A DNA stretch of 64,000 bases from Stomorhina lunata (Eukaryota; Arthropoda; Insecta; Diptera; Rhiniidae). The notes beneath the pieces are model-generated. The model did not search any database, had not been told where the DNA came from, and was given only the letters and a program-made list of their open reading frames with translations. Position numbers and translations under genes: made by a program. Below are positions 1 through 11,559 of the stretch, in pieces (within the stretch, counting starts at the first letter, position 1; each line of letters starts with the position of its first letter). The stretch lies in assembly GCA_933228675.1 (NCBI GenBank), contig OW121741.1, positions 132,073,290 through 132,137,289 on the forward strand, written 5' to 3'.

Positions 1-3000
1 GTAAGCGATCGCTATAGTTTTCTATAGAAAAGTAAGCGATCGCTATAGTTTTCTATAGAAAAGTAAGCGATCGCTATAGTTTTCTATAGAAAAGTAAGCG
101 ATCGCTATAGTTTTCTATAGAAAAGTAAGCAATCGCTATAGTTTTCTATAGAAGAGTAAGCTATCGCTATAGTAAGCGATCGCTATAGTTTTCTATAGCA
201 AAGTAAGCGATCGCTATAGTTTTCTAAAGAAAAGTAAGCGATCGCTATAGTTTTCTATAGCAAAGTAAGCGATCTCTATAGTTTTCTAAAGAAAAGTAAG
301 CGATCACTATAGTTTTCTATAGGAAAGTAAGCGATCGCTATAGTTTTCTATAGAAAAGTAAGCGATCGCTATAGTTTTCTATAGAAAAGTAAGCGATCGC
401 TATAGTTTTCTATAGAAAAGTAAGCAATCGCTATAGTTTTCTATAGAAGAGTAAGCTATCGCTATAGTAAGCGATCGCTATAGTTTTCTATAGCAAAGTA
501 AGCGATCGCTATAGTTTTCTAAAGAAAAGTAAGCGATCGCTATAGTTTTCTATAGCAAAGTAAGCGATCGCTATAGTTTTCTAAAGAAAAGTAAGCGATC
601 ACTATAGTTTTCTATAGGAAAGTAAGCGATCGCTATAGTTTTCTATAGAAAAGTAAGCGATCGCTATAGTTTTCTATAGAAAAGTAAGCGATCGCTATAG
701 TTTTCTATAGAAAAGTAAGCGATCGCTATAGTTTTCTATAGAAAAGTAAGCAATCGCTATAGTTTTCTATAGAAGAGTAAGCTATCGCTATAGTAAGCGA
801 TCGCTATAGTTTTCTATAGCAAAGTAAGCGATCGCTATAGTTTTCTAAAGAAAAGTAAGCGATCGCTATAGTTTTCTATAGCAAAGTAAGCGATCGCTAT
901 AGTTTTCTAAAGAAAAGTAAGCGATCACTATAGTTTTCTATAGGAAAGTAAGCGATCGCTATAGTTTTCTATAGAAAAGTAAGCGATCGCTATAGTTTTC
1001 TATAGAAAAGTAAGCGATCGCTATAGTTTTCTATAGAAAAGTAAGCGATCGCTATAGTTTTCTATAGAAAAGTAAGCAATCGCTATAGTTTTCTATAGAA
1101 GAGTAAGCTATCGCTATAGTAAGCGATCGCTATAGTTTTCTATAGCAAAGTAAGCGATCGCTATAGTTTTCTAAAGAAAAGTAAGCGATCGCTATAGTTT
1201 TCTATAGCAAAGTAAGCGATCGCTATAGTTTTCTAAAGAAAAGTAAGCGATCACTATAGTTTTCTATAGGAAAGTAAGCGATCGCTATAGTTTTCTATAG
1301 AAAAGTAAGCGATCGCTATAGTTTTCTATAGAAAAGTAAGCGATCGCTATAGTTTTCTATAGAAAAGTAAGCAATCGCTATAGTTTTCTATAGAAGAGTA
1401 AGCTATCGCTATAGTAAGCGATCGCTATAGTTTTCTATAGCAAAGTAAGCGATCGCTATAGTTTTCTAAAGAAAAGTAAGCGATCGCTATAGTTTTCTAT
1501 AGCAAAGTAAGCGATCGCTATAGTTTTCTAAAGAAAAGTAAGCGATCACTATAGTTTTCTATAGGAAAGTAAGCGATCGCTATAGTTTTCTATAGAAAAG
1601 TAAGCGATCGCTATAGTTTTCTATAGAAAAGTAAGCGATCGCTATAGTTTTCTATAGAAAAGTAAGCGATCGCTATAGTTTTCTATAGAAAAGTAAGCAA
1701 TCGCTATAGTTTTCTATAGAAGAGTAAGCTATCGCTATAGTAAGCGATCGCTATAGTTTTCTATAGCAAAGTAAGCGATCGCTATAGTTTTCTAAAGAAA
1801 AGTAAGCGATCGCTATAGTTTTCTATAGCAAAGTAAGCGATCGCTATAGTTTTCTAAAGAAAAGTAAGCGATCACTATAGTTTTCTATAGGAAAGTAAGC
1901 GATCGCTATAGTTTTCTATAGAAAAGTAAGCGATCGCTATAGTTTTCTATAGAAAAGTAAGCGATCGCTATAGTTTTCTATAGAAAAGTAAGCGATCGCT
2001 ATAGTTTTCTATAGAAAAGTAAGCAATCGCTATAGTTTTCTATAGAAGAGTAAGCTATCGCTATAGTAAGCGATCGCTATAGTTTTCTATAGCAAAGTAA
2101 GCGATCGCTATAGTTTTCTAAAGAAAAGTAAGCGATCGCTATAGTTTTCTATAGCAAAGTAAGCGATCGCTATAGTTTTCTAAAGAAAAGTAAGCGATCA
2201 CTATAGTTTTCTATAGGAAAGTAAGCGATCGCTATAGTTTTCTATAGAAAAGTAAGCGATCGCTATAGTTTTCTATAGAAAAGTAAGCGATCGCTATAGT
2301 TTTCTATAGAAAAGTAAGCGATCGCTATAGTTTTCTATAGAAAAGTAAGCAATCGCTATAGTTTTCTATAGAAGAGTAAGCTATCGCTATAGTAAGCGAT
2401 CGCTATAGTTTTCTATAGCAAAGTAAGCGATCGCTATAGTTTTCTAAAGAAAAGTAAGCGATCGCTATAGTTTTTTATAGCAAAGTAAGCGATCGCTATA
2501 GTTTTCTAAAGAAAAGTAAGCGATCACTATAGTTTTCTATAGGAAAGTAAGCGATCGCTATAGTTTTCTATAGAAAAGTAAGCGATCGCTATAGTTTTCT
2601 ATAGAAAAGTAAGCGATCGCTATAGTTTTCTATAGAAAAGTAAGCGATCGCTATAGTTTTCTATAGAAAAGTAAGCAATCGCTATAGTTTTCTATAGAAG
2701 AGTAAGCTATCGCTATAGTAAGCGATCGCTATAGTTTTCTATAGCAAAGTAAGCGATCGCTATAGTTTTCTAAAGAAAAGTAAGCGATCGCTATAGTTTT
2801 CTATAGCAAAGTAAGCGATCGCTATAGTTTTCTAAAGAAAAGTAAGCGATCACTATAGTTTTCTATAGGAAAGTAAGCGATCGCTATAGTTTTCTATAGA
2901 AAAGTAAGCGATCGCTATAGTTTTCTATAGAAAAGTAAGCGATCGCTATAGTTTTCTATAGAAAAGTAAGCAATCGCTATAGTTTTCTATAGAAGAGTAA

Positions 3001-4192
3001 GCTATCGCTATAGTAAGCGATCGCTATAGTTTTCTATAGCAAAGTAAGCGATCGCTATAGTTTTCTAAAGAAAAGTAAGCGATCGCTATAGTTTTCTATA
3101 GCAAAGTAAGCAATCGCTATAGTTTTCTAAAGAAAAGTAAGCGATCACTATAGTTTTCTATAGGAAAGTAAGCGATCGCTATAGTTTTCTATAGAAAAGT
3201 AAGCGATCGCTATAGTTTTCTATAGAAAAGTAAGCGATCGCTATAGTTTTCTATAGAAAAGTAAGCGATCGCTATAGTTTTCTATAGAAAAGTAAGCAAT
3301 CGCTATAGTTTTCTATAGAAGAGTAAGCTATCGCTATAGTAAGCGATCGCTATAGTTTTCTATAGCAAAGTAAGCGATCGCTATAGTTTTCTAAAGAAAA
3401 GTAAGCGATCGCTATAGTTTTCTATAGCAAAGTAAGCGATCGCTATAGTTTTCTAAAGAAAAGTAAGCGATCACTATAGTTTTCTATAGGAAAGTAAGCG
3501 ATCGCTATAGTTTTCTATAGAAAAGTAAGCGATCGCTATAGTTTTCTATAGAAAAGTAAGCGATCGCTATAGTTTTCTATAGAAAAGTAAGCGATCGCTA
3601 TAGTTTTCTATAGAAAAGTAAGCAATCGCTATAGTTTTCTATAGAAGAGTAAGCTATCGCTATAGTAAGCGATCGCTATAGTTTTCTATAGCAAAGTAAG
3701 CGATCGCTATAGTTTTCTAAAGAAAAGTAAGCGATCGCTATAGTTTTCTATAGCAAAGTAAGCGATCGCTATAGTTTTCTAAAGAAAAGTAAGCGATCAC
3801 TATAGTTTTCTATAGGAAAGTAAGCGATCGCTATAGTTTTCTATAGAAAAGTAAGCGATCGCTATAGTTTTCTATAGAAAAGTAAGCGATCGCTATAGTT
3901 TTCTATAGAAAAGTAAGCAATCGCTATAGTTTTCTATAGAAGAGTAAGCTATCGCTATAGTAAGCGATCGCTATAGTTTTCTATAGCAAAGTAAGCGATC
4001 GCTATAGTTTTCTAAAGAAAAGTAAGCGATCGCTATAGTTTTCGATAGAAAAGTAAGCGATCGCTATATTTTTCTGTAGAAAAGTAAGCGATCGCTATAG
4101 TTTTCTATAGAAAAGTAAGCGATCGCTATAGTTTTCTATAGAAAAGTAAGATATTGCTATAGTTTTCTATAGAAAAGTAAGCGATCGCTTAC
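1..4192. repeat. 31-bp satellite DNA with 326/295-bp higher-order repeat
   Basis: The basic monomer is 31 bp. It begins GTAAGCGATCGCTATAG and continues into the 14-base palindrome TTTTCTATAGAAAA. Variant monomers (CTAAAG, ATAGCAAA, ATAGGAAA, GATCACTA, GCAATCGC) recur in a fixed order. A truncated 16-bp monomer (GTAAGCTATCGCTATA) marks each higher-order unit; its preceding GAAGAG lies at 151, 446, 772, 1098, 1393, 1719, 2045, 2371, 2697, 2992, 3318, 3644 and 3939. The spacings are eight of 326 bp and four of 295 bp, which differ by exactly one monomer. The last monomers (from about 4040) are degenerate and the array ends in a perfect 16-bp palindrome at 4177-4192. The array runs off the left edge of the window. 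No coding potential. Confidence 0.98.
4177..4192. repeat. 16-bp perfect palindrome closing the satellite
   Basis: GTAAGCGATCGCTTAC reads identically on both strands. It is formed where the last monomer start (GTAAGCGATCGCT) is followed by TAC instead of the usual ATAG, so the right edge of the array is a small inverted junction. Confidence 0.9.
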
Positions 4193-4199
4193 TTGTGCG

Positions 4200-5872
4200 A
4201 TTGTATAAAAATTGTTAAATCAAAAAAATCTTTAAAAAAAATTTTATAGAAAATTTTTTTGTTATAAAATTTCTATAGGAAATTTTTAAATTAGAAAATT
4301 TCTGTAGAAAATTTAATACAAAAAAATTTCTATGGAAGATTTGTATATAATTTTTTTATGCGAAAAAAATTCTTTAGAAAATTTTTTTATGAAAAAAATT
4401 TTATAGAAAGTTTTTGTATGAAAAATTTCTATAGAAAATTTTTTTGTTACGAAATTTCTTTAGGAAATTTTTAAATAAAAAAATTTCTGTAGAAAATCTA
4501 ATACGAAATAATTTCTATGGAAAATTTGTATATAATTTTTTTATGCGAAAAAAATTCTTTAGAAAATTTTTATATGATAAATTTCTACAGAAAATATTAT
4601 TATGAAAGAATTTCTATAGAAATTTTTTATATGAAAAAATTTCTAAAGAAAATATTAATATAAAAAGATTTCTTTAGAAAATTAACATATAAAGAAATTT
4701 AATATGCAAAAAATTCTATACAAAATTTGTATATATAAATATTTCTATAGAAAATTTTTATATGAAATTCTTTGTATGAAAAAATTTCTCTAGAAAATTT
4801 TTATATGAAAAAATTTCTCTAGAAAATTTTTATATGAAAAAATTTCTATAGAAAATTTTTATATGAAAAAATTTCTATACAAAATTTTTATATGTAAATA
4901 TTTCTATAAAAAATTTTTGTATGAAAATCTTTGTTTGAAAAATTTTTCTAGAAAATTTTATTTGAAAAAATTTCTTTAGAAAATTGTTATACGAAAAATT
5001 TTCTATAGAAAATTTTTATATGAAAAATTTTCTATAGAAAATTTTTATATGAAAAATTTTCTATAGAAAATTTTTATATGAAAAATTTTCTATAGAAAAT
5101 TTTTATATGAAAAATTTTCTATAGAAAATTTTTATATGAAAAATTTTCTATAGAAAATTTTTATATGAAAAATTTTCTATAGAAAATTTTTATATGAAAA
5201 ATTTTCTATAGAAAATTTTTATATGAAAAATTTTCTATAGAAAATTTTTATATGAAAAATTTTCTATAGAAAATTTTTATATGAAAAATTTTCTATAGAA
5301 AATTTTTATATGAAAAATTTTCTATAGAAAATTTTTATATGAAAAATTTTCTATAGAAAATTTTTATATGAAAAATTTTCTATAGAAATTTTTATATGAA
5401 AAATTTTCTATAGAAAATTTTTATATGAAAAATTTTCTATAGAAAATTTTTATATGAAAAATTTTCTATAGAAAATTTTTATATGAAAAATTTTCTATAG
5501 AAAATTTTTATATGAAAAATTTTCTTTAGAAAATTTTTATATGAAAAAGATTTTAAAAAAAATTTTATTTTTAAATTTCTATAAAAAATTGTTGTATGAA
5601 AAAATTTCTATAGAAAATTTTTATATAAAAATTTTCTATAGAAAATTTTTATATAAAAATTTTCTATAGAAAATTTTTATATAAAAATTTTCTATAGAAA
5701 ATTTGTAGATGAAAAAATTTCTATAGAAAATTTTTATTTAAAACAATTTCTGTATACAATTTTTACATGAAAAAGTTCTTTAAAAAATTTTTATATGAAA
5801 AAATTTCTGTAAAAATTTTTATAAAAAATTTCTATAGAAAATTTTTAGATGAAAAAATTTCTGTAAAAAATT
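4200..5872. repeat. AT-rich 29-bp minisatellite
   Basis: Repeats of about 29 bp with the core TTTTCTATAGAAAATTTT followed by TATATGAAAAA. The unit is nearly perfect from about 4990 to 5530 (for example ATATG at 5047 and again 29 bases later) and degenerate on either side. The array abuts the 31-bp satellite and shares its TTTTCTATAGAAAA core. The short open frame at 5767-5961 is only this repeat translated (lysine and phenylalanine rich) and is not a gene. Confidence 0.95.
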
Positions 5873-7070
5873 TGGCTCAAATTTCATTGAATTATCTCCA
5901 AATTTACGACTATTTTAATCATTATAATATGGTTAGGGTTTCCCAGACAAAAAAAAAATAAAATATATTCCTTATCTGAGCTAACATAGAAAAATAAATA
6001 CCTCTATTGAAATCAGCGTTTCCGAATCATCTTTGGTAGATATATCTAGTCTCTGTCACTTTTTGACACTATCATAGTGATATTAACCCGGTACATCTAT
6101 AAAATTTACCTACAAAATATTTTGAGTGTAAGAGTTCAAACAAATTAATTTCTTTTATTTCATTTTCTAGCAACTTTTTTGTTTAATATTTGTTTCTATT
6201 TCATTATTGTTTATACTTTTTCCTAATGACCAATGCCCGCCGCCAACTAACCACAAATTTTTCCTTTTGGTTCTAATCTAATAATTCAAATCTTAAAGTC
6301 TTTTCAAGTATTTTGAGATTAGGACAAAACAAAATATTTTTTATAGCTCTTTCTTTTTTGAAACCAACATAAAACCTTAATAACTAAAATAACTCTTAAA
6401 AAAAGAACTAATAAATTTTTTAATAGTTTTTTAAACATTAATGATTTGTCTTCAAAATACTGTAACTAATTGTTACAATTCATTCATAATTGCTTGAAAA
6501 ATTGTTTTAAAATCTTTCGTCTTTAAAATATAGAACTTGAAATCTTATTGCGAGACCTCTAATTATACACATTTCAAGTGTTTTATAAACATTTTCTTAT
6601 TTTTTTAAGATTTTTTTTATTTTTTATAGTTTTTTCGTATATTCATGTATGAAAGAGACATTGATTTGAAAATGTTAATCATTTGTTGAGGGTATTAAAT
6701 TTCATAATTAAAAATATTGTCATCATAAAAAATTGTATTCATATTAACGCGACAGAATTTAAGTGTTTTTCGTTTAGGATGATAAATTTTCTGAATATTT
6801 TCTTAAGATAGAATGTTTTGAATATGAAAAGGGGAATGACCACAAAATGAGATTTTATGGATTTTTTTTAATTCTACTAAACAGAAAATTATAAAAATAT
6901 TAACCTTCTTAAGACCCCAATACAACGCTTTAACAAGACAAATTTAACTTAAGGATCACTTTCCCATTATTGGGTTAACGTTTAACAAATTACATTATTT
7001 GTTTAAATTTGAAATTAAAATTTTTAAATTATTACTTAATATTTCGTAATCTCTCTATAGAAATTTTAAA
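5873..7070. other. AT-rich unique sequence, no gene seen
   Basis: No open frame with protein-like composition, no inverted or tandem structure of note. Probably intergenic or intronic. Confidence 0.6.
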
Positions 7071-7420
7071 AAATCCAAATTTTGACATTTGAACCCGGTG
7101 AAGAAAGGGTTAGTCACGAATTTGGCCCAAAATTCTTCATTTTCGCGAAATTCTTCAATTTTAAATCTATTAAATCGGCAAAATTGTTCAAGAAATCGAC
7201 CTAAATTTTTCTGAGTTTCATTCTTCTATTTGTCTGTTTTAACACACTGATGAGTAAATTCTAAATTTGTAATATTTGTTGAACAAAATTTTCGAAAAAT
7301 TAAAAAATTATTTTTGAAACCGACCTAAGAAAAATGTATCATTTTCCAACATAAAAAAAGACTAAGTAAATTCGATTATATTTAAGCAAAACTGAACTAT
7401 TCAAGTCATTTAATGATAAA

Positions 7421-8817
7421 GTACCTGGTTGACCGAGCCTTGCTCGGAACTTTATGATAAGCAAATATTCAGTTAATTTCGAATTATTTTATTTATTTTT
7501 TCCGATCAACACATAGTTTGCATAGTTTACAGATTAACTCATTTTGAAAAATTTTGGAAATTGGTCATACCAACAGAAACCTCCGTCGACTCATGCGCAA
7601 CACCTTTGCTAAATATTATAACCTGATCAAATGCACAGTTTACGATATATTTAATTTTAAGTAATTTTCAGTGGCGCCACCTAAAGTTGTTCATACCAAC
7701 TAAGAAACCTTCGTCTGCTTATGCGTAACAACTTTTCTAATGATTATAACATGATCAAATGCACAGTTTACGATTTAATTAATTTTGAGTAATTTTCACT
7801 GGCGCCACCTGTTGGACTTTGGTCATTCCCATTAATAAACCTTCGTCGGCTTATCCGCAACAACTTTGCTAAAGATTATAGCATGATTAAATGTACAGCT
7901 TACGATTAAATTGACTTTGAGTAATTTTCAGTAGCGCCACCTGTCGGAAATTATTCACACCAACTAAAAAACCTTTGCCGGCTCATGCGCTACAACTTTG
8001 CTAAAGATCATAGCATGATCAAATATACAGTTTACGATTTAATTAATTTTTAGTAATTTTCAGTGGCGCCACCTAACGGAAATTAGTCTTACCAACTTAA
8101 AAACCTTCCCCGGCTTATCCGTAATATCTTCGCTAAAGAGCACAATATGATCAAATTCACAGTTTACTATTCTATAAAGAACATACATACAAACATTCAT
8201 TTGTTTAAAAGTTATAACATTTCCAATTTTTATCTACTACTTTCAAAAAGTTCCATATGCTTATTTGGTACTTCTTTGGTACCAATTGAATTCGGTACAT
8301 TTTATTAAAACGCAGTTAACATAATTCCTATTCATATTACTTTTGATATGTTAAGTTATCATTTTATCCCTTTTTACCCATTTTGGCCTCAAAATCAAAA
8401 AAGTACCAAGTACGTGTTCAATATTTCTTCCACATCTATTGACTGCAGTACAAAGTTTCTTTCTATATTCTTTGGTTTAATATATAAGAGTGGGTTAAAA
8501 AAGTATCAAAAAAAACTATTTTCACCCTTTTTTACCCCTTATCGGACACAGTTTCAAAAAAGTACCAAACACCTGTCCGCTTATTTTCATATTTGTTTAA
8601 AACGTAATTTTAATTTTATTTCTATACCTATTACTTTAGAAGATATGACGTTTTCGATTTTTTCCCCTTTTTACCCTCATAGAGGCAAAGGTTCCAACTG
8701 TCCAAATTTTATCAAAATCGTTAGAGCCGTTTTCGAGATAGCCATTCTATATATATAGATATATATATATACATACAATTATTGCTTGTTTAAGAATATA
8801 TATAATATAATGTCGAA
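7421..8817 (+). mobile_element. Dispersed repeat R2 (Helitron-like candidate) inserted in R1
   Basis: One end carries AAGTACCTGGTTGACCGAG followed by a CCGAG/CTCGG hairpin. A related copy lies in opposite orientation at about 28490-29000 and a partial one at about 29805-30065. The body has repeated AAAAAGTACCA and CCCTTTTTACCC segments and ends near a TATA-rich tract (about 8748-8775). Copy A carries 128-132-bp internal tandem repeats that the 28.5-kb copy lacks. The terminal hairpin and internal tandem repeats resemble non-autonomous Helitrons, but no diagnostic CTRR end or coding region is visible, so the class is uncertain. The open frame at 8348-8758 is low-complexity repeat. Confidence 0.6.
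7545..8190. repeat. 128-132-bp tandem repeats within R2
   Basis: About five diverged copies. The GGCGCCAC motif (AGCGCCAC in one copy) recurs at 7673, 7801, 7933 and 8065, each followed by a CCAACT...AAACCTTCG segment and a GATCAAAT.CACAGTTTACGAT segment. Confidence 0.9.
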
Positions 8818-9009
8818 CTTTGAAATTTCTTTATTTACAACATAAAATTTTTGGTGCATATCCTTAGGCGCATTTTCAGGGACATGAATTTTCAAGCGGA
8901 AAATGGAATAACTCCTGTTTTTGACTATTTGAAATAAAGCTGTGTTAGTTTTCTGTAATACTCCATTATTTTTTCTTGTAAAAATTGTTTATTTTTGGTT
9001 GAAATTTCT

Positions 9010-9520
9010 TAAACTTTGGACCCGATGCGTTGAAAAAGTTATAAAATTCGAAAAATCATTTTCTTTCATACAAAAAATTGTCACCCTAATATAAATTTTT
9101 TTCTGTCAAATATGAAATTAAAGTGGATAAAGAACAATGAAAAACACACAAACAAACATGCATTTCATGAGCACGTGTGTGAGCCTTAGCTTTCTCTCAT
9201 TGGATAATCGTCTCCATTAGTTGTTTCCGAATTAGAGTAAAAGCGTCATACTCTCTATTTATGAAGTTTTCAAAACTACCATACGGCAAATCATTAAATG
9301 GAAGTACAACATCTTTATATTATGGACTTTTCTATTACAGAAAATAAAAAAAAATTGCTCGAAATTGTCCTTTTTGGAAATATTTTCAAAAACAAAAGTT
9401 CTACTGAAATTTATGAGAAATCACCGCTGGAACTTCTTTAAAACGAAAAGGTAAAAGACTGATACCGAAATAGGGTTTTCAACAGATGAAGCTCTTTCTT
9501 TGTATAGGAGAATAGTTTTC
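9010..9520. other. AT-rich sequence, nothing recognised
   Basis: No coding or repeat structure seen beyond simple AT bias. Confidence 0.5.
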
Positions 9521-10250
9521 GTGCAATGACTTAAAAAATATTATATATTTTTTTTATAAAAAAAAGTAGGCGTGCCTTTGCGTGGAATTTTTTGTAAGGA
9601 TCTTTTTAGTTTACCTAAAAGAAATCACCAGAAATTCTCTTTTTTTTCAAAGTTATCACTTAAAAAGTAAGTGGCTTACATTTATATTTTTAGATAAGAA
9701 AAGTGGGCGTGTTTGTTGACGGAGCTTTTAAGAATTTGTATGGGAACCTAGCAGTTTGCATGAAATAATGCACAAACTATAATATTCCTTTTATTTGCGA
9801 AGTTAACATAAAAAAGTTATTTAAAAATTTGACAATTTTACCTATGAAAAGTGGGCTTGTCTGTATTTGGATTTTTATAAGTTTTTCAACGCTATCAGTT
9901 TTTTTTCGACGCTATCAACTATGTGGGACTTTGGTAGTCTACTTGTAAAAACTTATCATCATATGCCTTTCATTTTCGAAGTTATCATTTGATAAAAAAA
10001 GGCTTTAAAAATTTGTATTTTTTTTTTTCATAAGAAAAGTGGGCGTGTCTGTGGACGGAATTTTCCATGTTTTTATAAGGAAATTTTATTGGAGCCAAGT
10101 AGTTTAGGTGCAAGAAATCATCATCATATTTCCGTAGTTATCGATTAAAAAATAATCATTTAAATATTTACATAATAATAGTGGGCGTGTCTGTGGGTGG
10201 ATTTTCCTATTTTTTGTCAAAATTCTTAGCTCAAGGTTCAAAAAATAGAC
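9520..10250. repeat. Degenerate ~150-bp tandem repeat with AGTGGGCGTG motif
   Basis: Five diverged units, each opening with AAAAGTGGGCGTGTCTGTGG or a variant, near 9563, 9697, 9845, 10034 and 10179 (spacing 134-189 bp). Each also carries an 'AAGTTATCA' and 'GAAATCATCA'-like segment. No coding potential. Confidence 0.75.
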
Positions 10251-10299
10251 TTTATACGCCATATATATCTAAAAATTAGCTAATTTTTCGAAATTTTGT

Positions 10300-10605
10300 T
10301 TTTGAGTCATAAGCAGCAGCCGATGAATTTTTTTAATTTTCGTAAATACCACGATCATTAATAAAACTCGTGAAAACGAGTATTAAAATCATTCAGTTGG
10401 AATTTGGATGTTAACAAAGTTGGTTGTTAAAGAAAAGACAAAAACAAAATAGGCAAGAAACAAATCAAAAACCAATTTATAGCAACAAAATACATGGTTC
10501 GAGAGAACAAAGAATTATAATCTTGAACATTGTTGCCACGACAATATTATTTTTGTAAACATTGGGAATATTTTTGTAAATATTGGGAATTGTATTCAAA
10601 ACAGA
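10300..10605 (+). repeat. Dispersed repeat R3, copy 1 (empty site for mariner M2)
   Basis: Closely matches 62485-62664 joined to 63934-64000. In this copy the CCAATTTATAGCAACAAAAT segment near 10471-10490 is uninterrupted, whereas the second copy has a mariner element inserted at that TA. It runs directly into the minisatellite at 10605. Confidence 0.9.
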
Positions 10606-11235
10606 AATAAATTCTAATATATATTCTATAGAAAAATTGTCTATAGAAAAATTTTTGATAAAAAATTTTCCATAAAAATATTTCTGATAAAAAATTTTCC
10701 ATAACAAAAATTTTTGATAAAAAATTTTCTATAGAAAAAATTTTGATAAAAATTTTCTGTAATAAAATTTTGGATAAATGTTTTTTATAGAAAACATTTT
10801 TTATGAAAAAATTTTTGATAAAAAAAGTTTCTATAGAAAAATTTTTGATAAAAAAAGTTTCTATAGAAAAAGTTTTGGTAAAAAAAAAATATAGAAAAAA
10901 TTTAGAAAAAAACATAAAAACATCTATAGAAAAATTATTGATAAAAAAATTTTCTATAGAAAAATTTTGAATAAAAAAATTTTCTATAGAAAAATTTTTG
11001 ATAAAAATTTTCTATAATAAAATATTTGATAAAAATTTTCTATAGAAAAAATTTTTTATAAACAAATTTTTGACAAAAAAGATGTTTTATAGAAAAATTT
11101 TTGATAAAAAAATTTCTATACAAAAATTTTTGATAAAAAAATTTCTATTCAAAAATTTTTGATAAAAAAATTGTCTATACAAAAAAAAATTCTATATAAA
11201 AATTTTTGATAAAAATATTTAAAAAAAATGGAGTA
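10605..11235. repeat. AT-rich 29-bp minisatellite attached to R3
   Basis: Unit TTTTTGATAAAAAATTTT plus CTATAGAAAAA. Open frames read on the minus strand here (10477-10915) are rich in F, K and I and are repeat translations, not genes. The same unit recurs at 60150-60365, next to a reverse-complement copy of the 11235-11345 flank. Confidence 0.95.
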
Positions 11236-11345
11236 GAAAACTTTTTCTTTTGAAAATCTTAGAGGTACACATTGAAAAAAAAATACATGTTTTAGTTAAA
11301 ATTAAAAAAAACGGCAACTCTGCCGACTATTATTTTATTCTGTTA
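11235..11345 (+). repeat. Flank of the R3 minisatellite, repeated at 60036-60165
   Basis: The segment containing the ACACATTGAAAAA and GGCAACTCTGCC motifs is found as a reverse complement at 60036-60165, again directly beside the same 29-bp minisatellite. Array and flank therefore travel together. Confidence 0.75.
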
Positions 11346-11559
11346 TCTTTGCGCCGACCCGTGGTCATAACCCACCTTTTCCCTTTTCATAGACTGGGTC
11401 ACATATTATTTTTTGTATTGAGAACAATTTTAAGAACATTTTGCAATTAGAAAAATTAAAACAAAAATTTCAATAAGGAAAGTAGTTATAAAATTTTATG
11501 AAATTTAAAAATAAATTATGAAATTTTTCTTGATAAAAAATTTTGCACATATGCTGTTA

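Larger units (their letters stand above)
7080..9010 (+). repeat. Dispersed repeat R1, copy A, split by an insertion
   Basis: The left part (about 7080-7420) and right part (about 8815-9010) together match the copy at 53415-54725 in the same orientation. Shared landmarks are a segment near a CTGTTTTAACA motif, a GAAACCGACCT block, and the TATCCTTAGGCGC block. In copy A the two parts are separated at 7421-8817 by another repeat. In copy B they are continuous at this point, so copy B gives the empty site. Not coding. Confidence 0.8.

Noticed and set aside
1..4192. CRISPR-like array of ~31-bp repeats
   Set aside because: The repeats are directly contiguous with no variable spacers, and the setting is eukaryotic satellite DNA.
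1..4192. GCGATCGC octamer, known as the HIP1 motif of cyanobacteria
   Set aside because: Here it is part of a 31-bp satellite monomer in insect-type DNA, so the match is coincidental and not contamination.
5767..5961. 64-codon Lys/Phe-rich frame
   Set aside because: Translation of the AT-rich minisatellite; the same holds for frames at 10547-10915, 18911-19108, 44055-44249 and 58222-60397.
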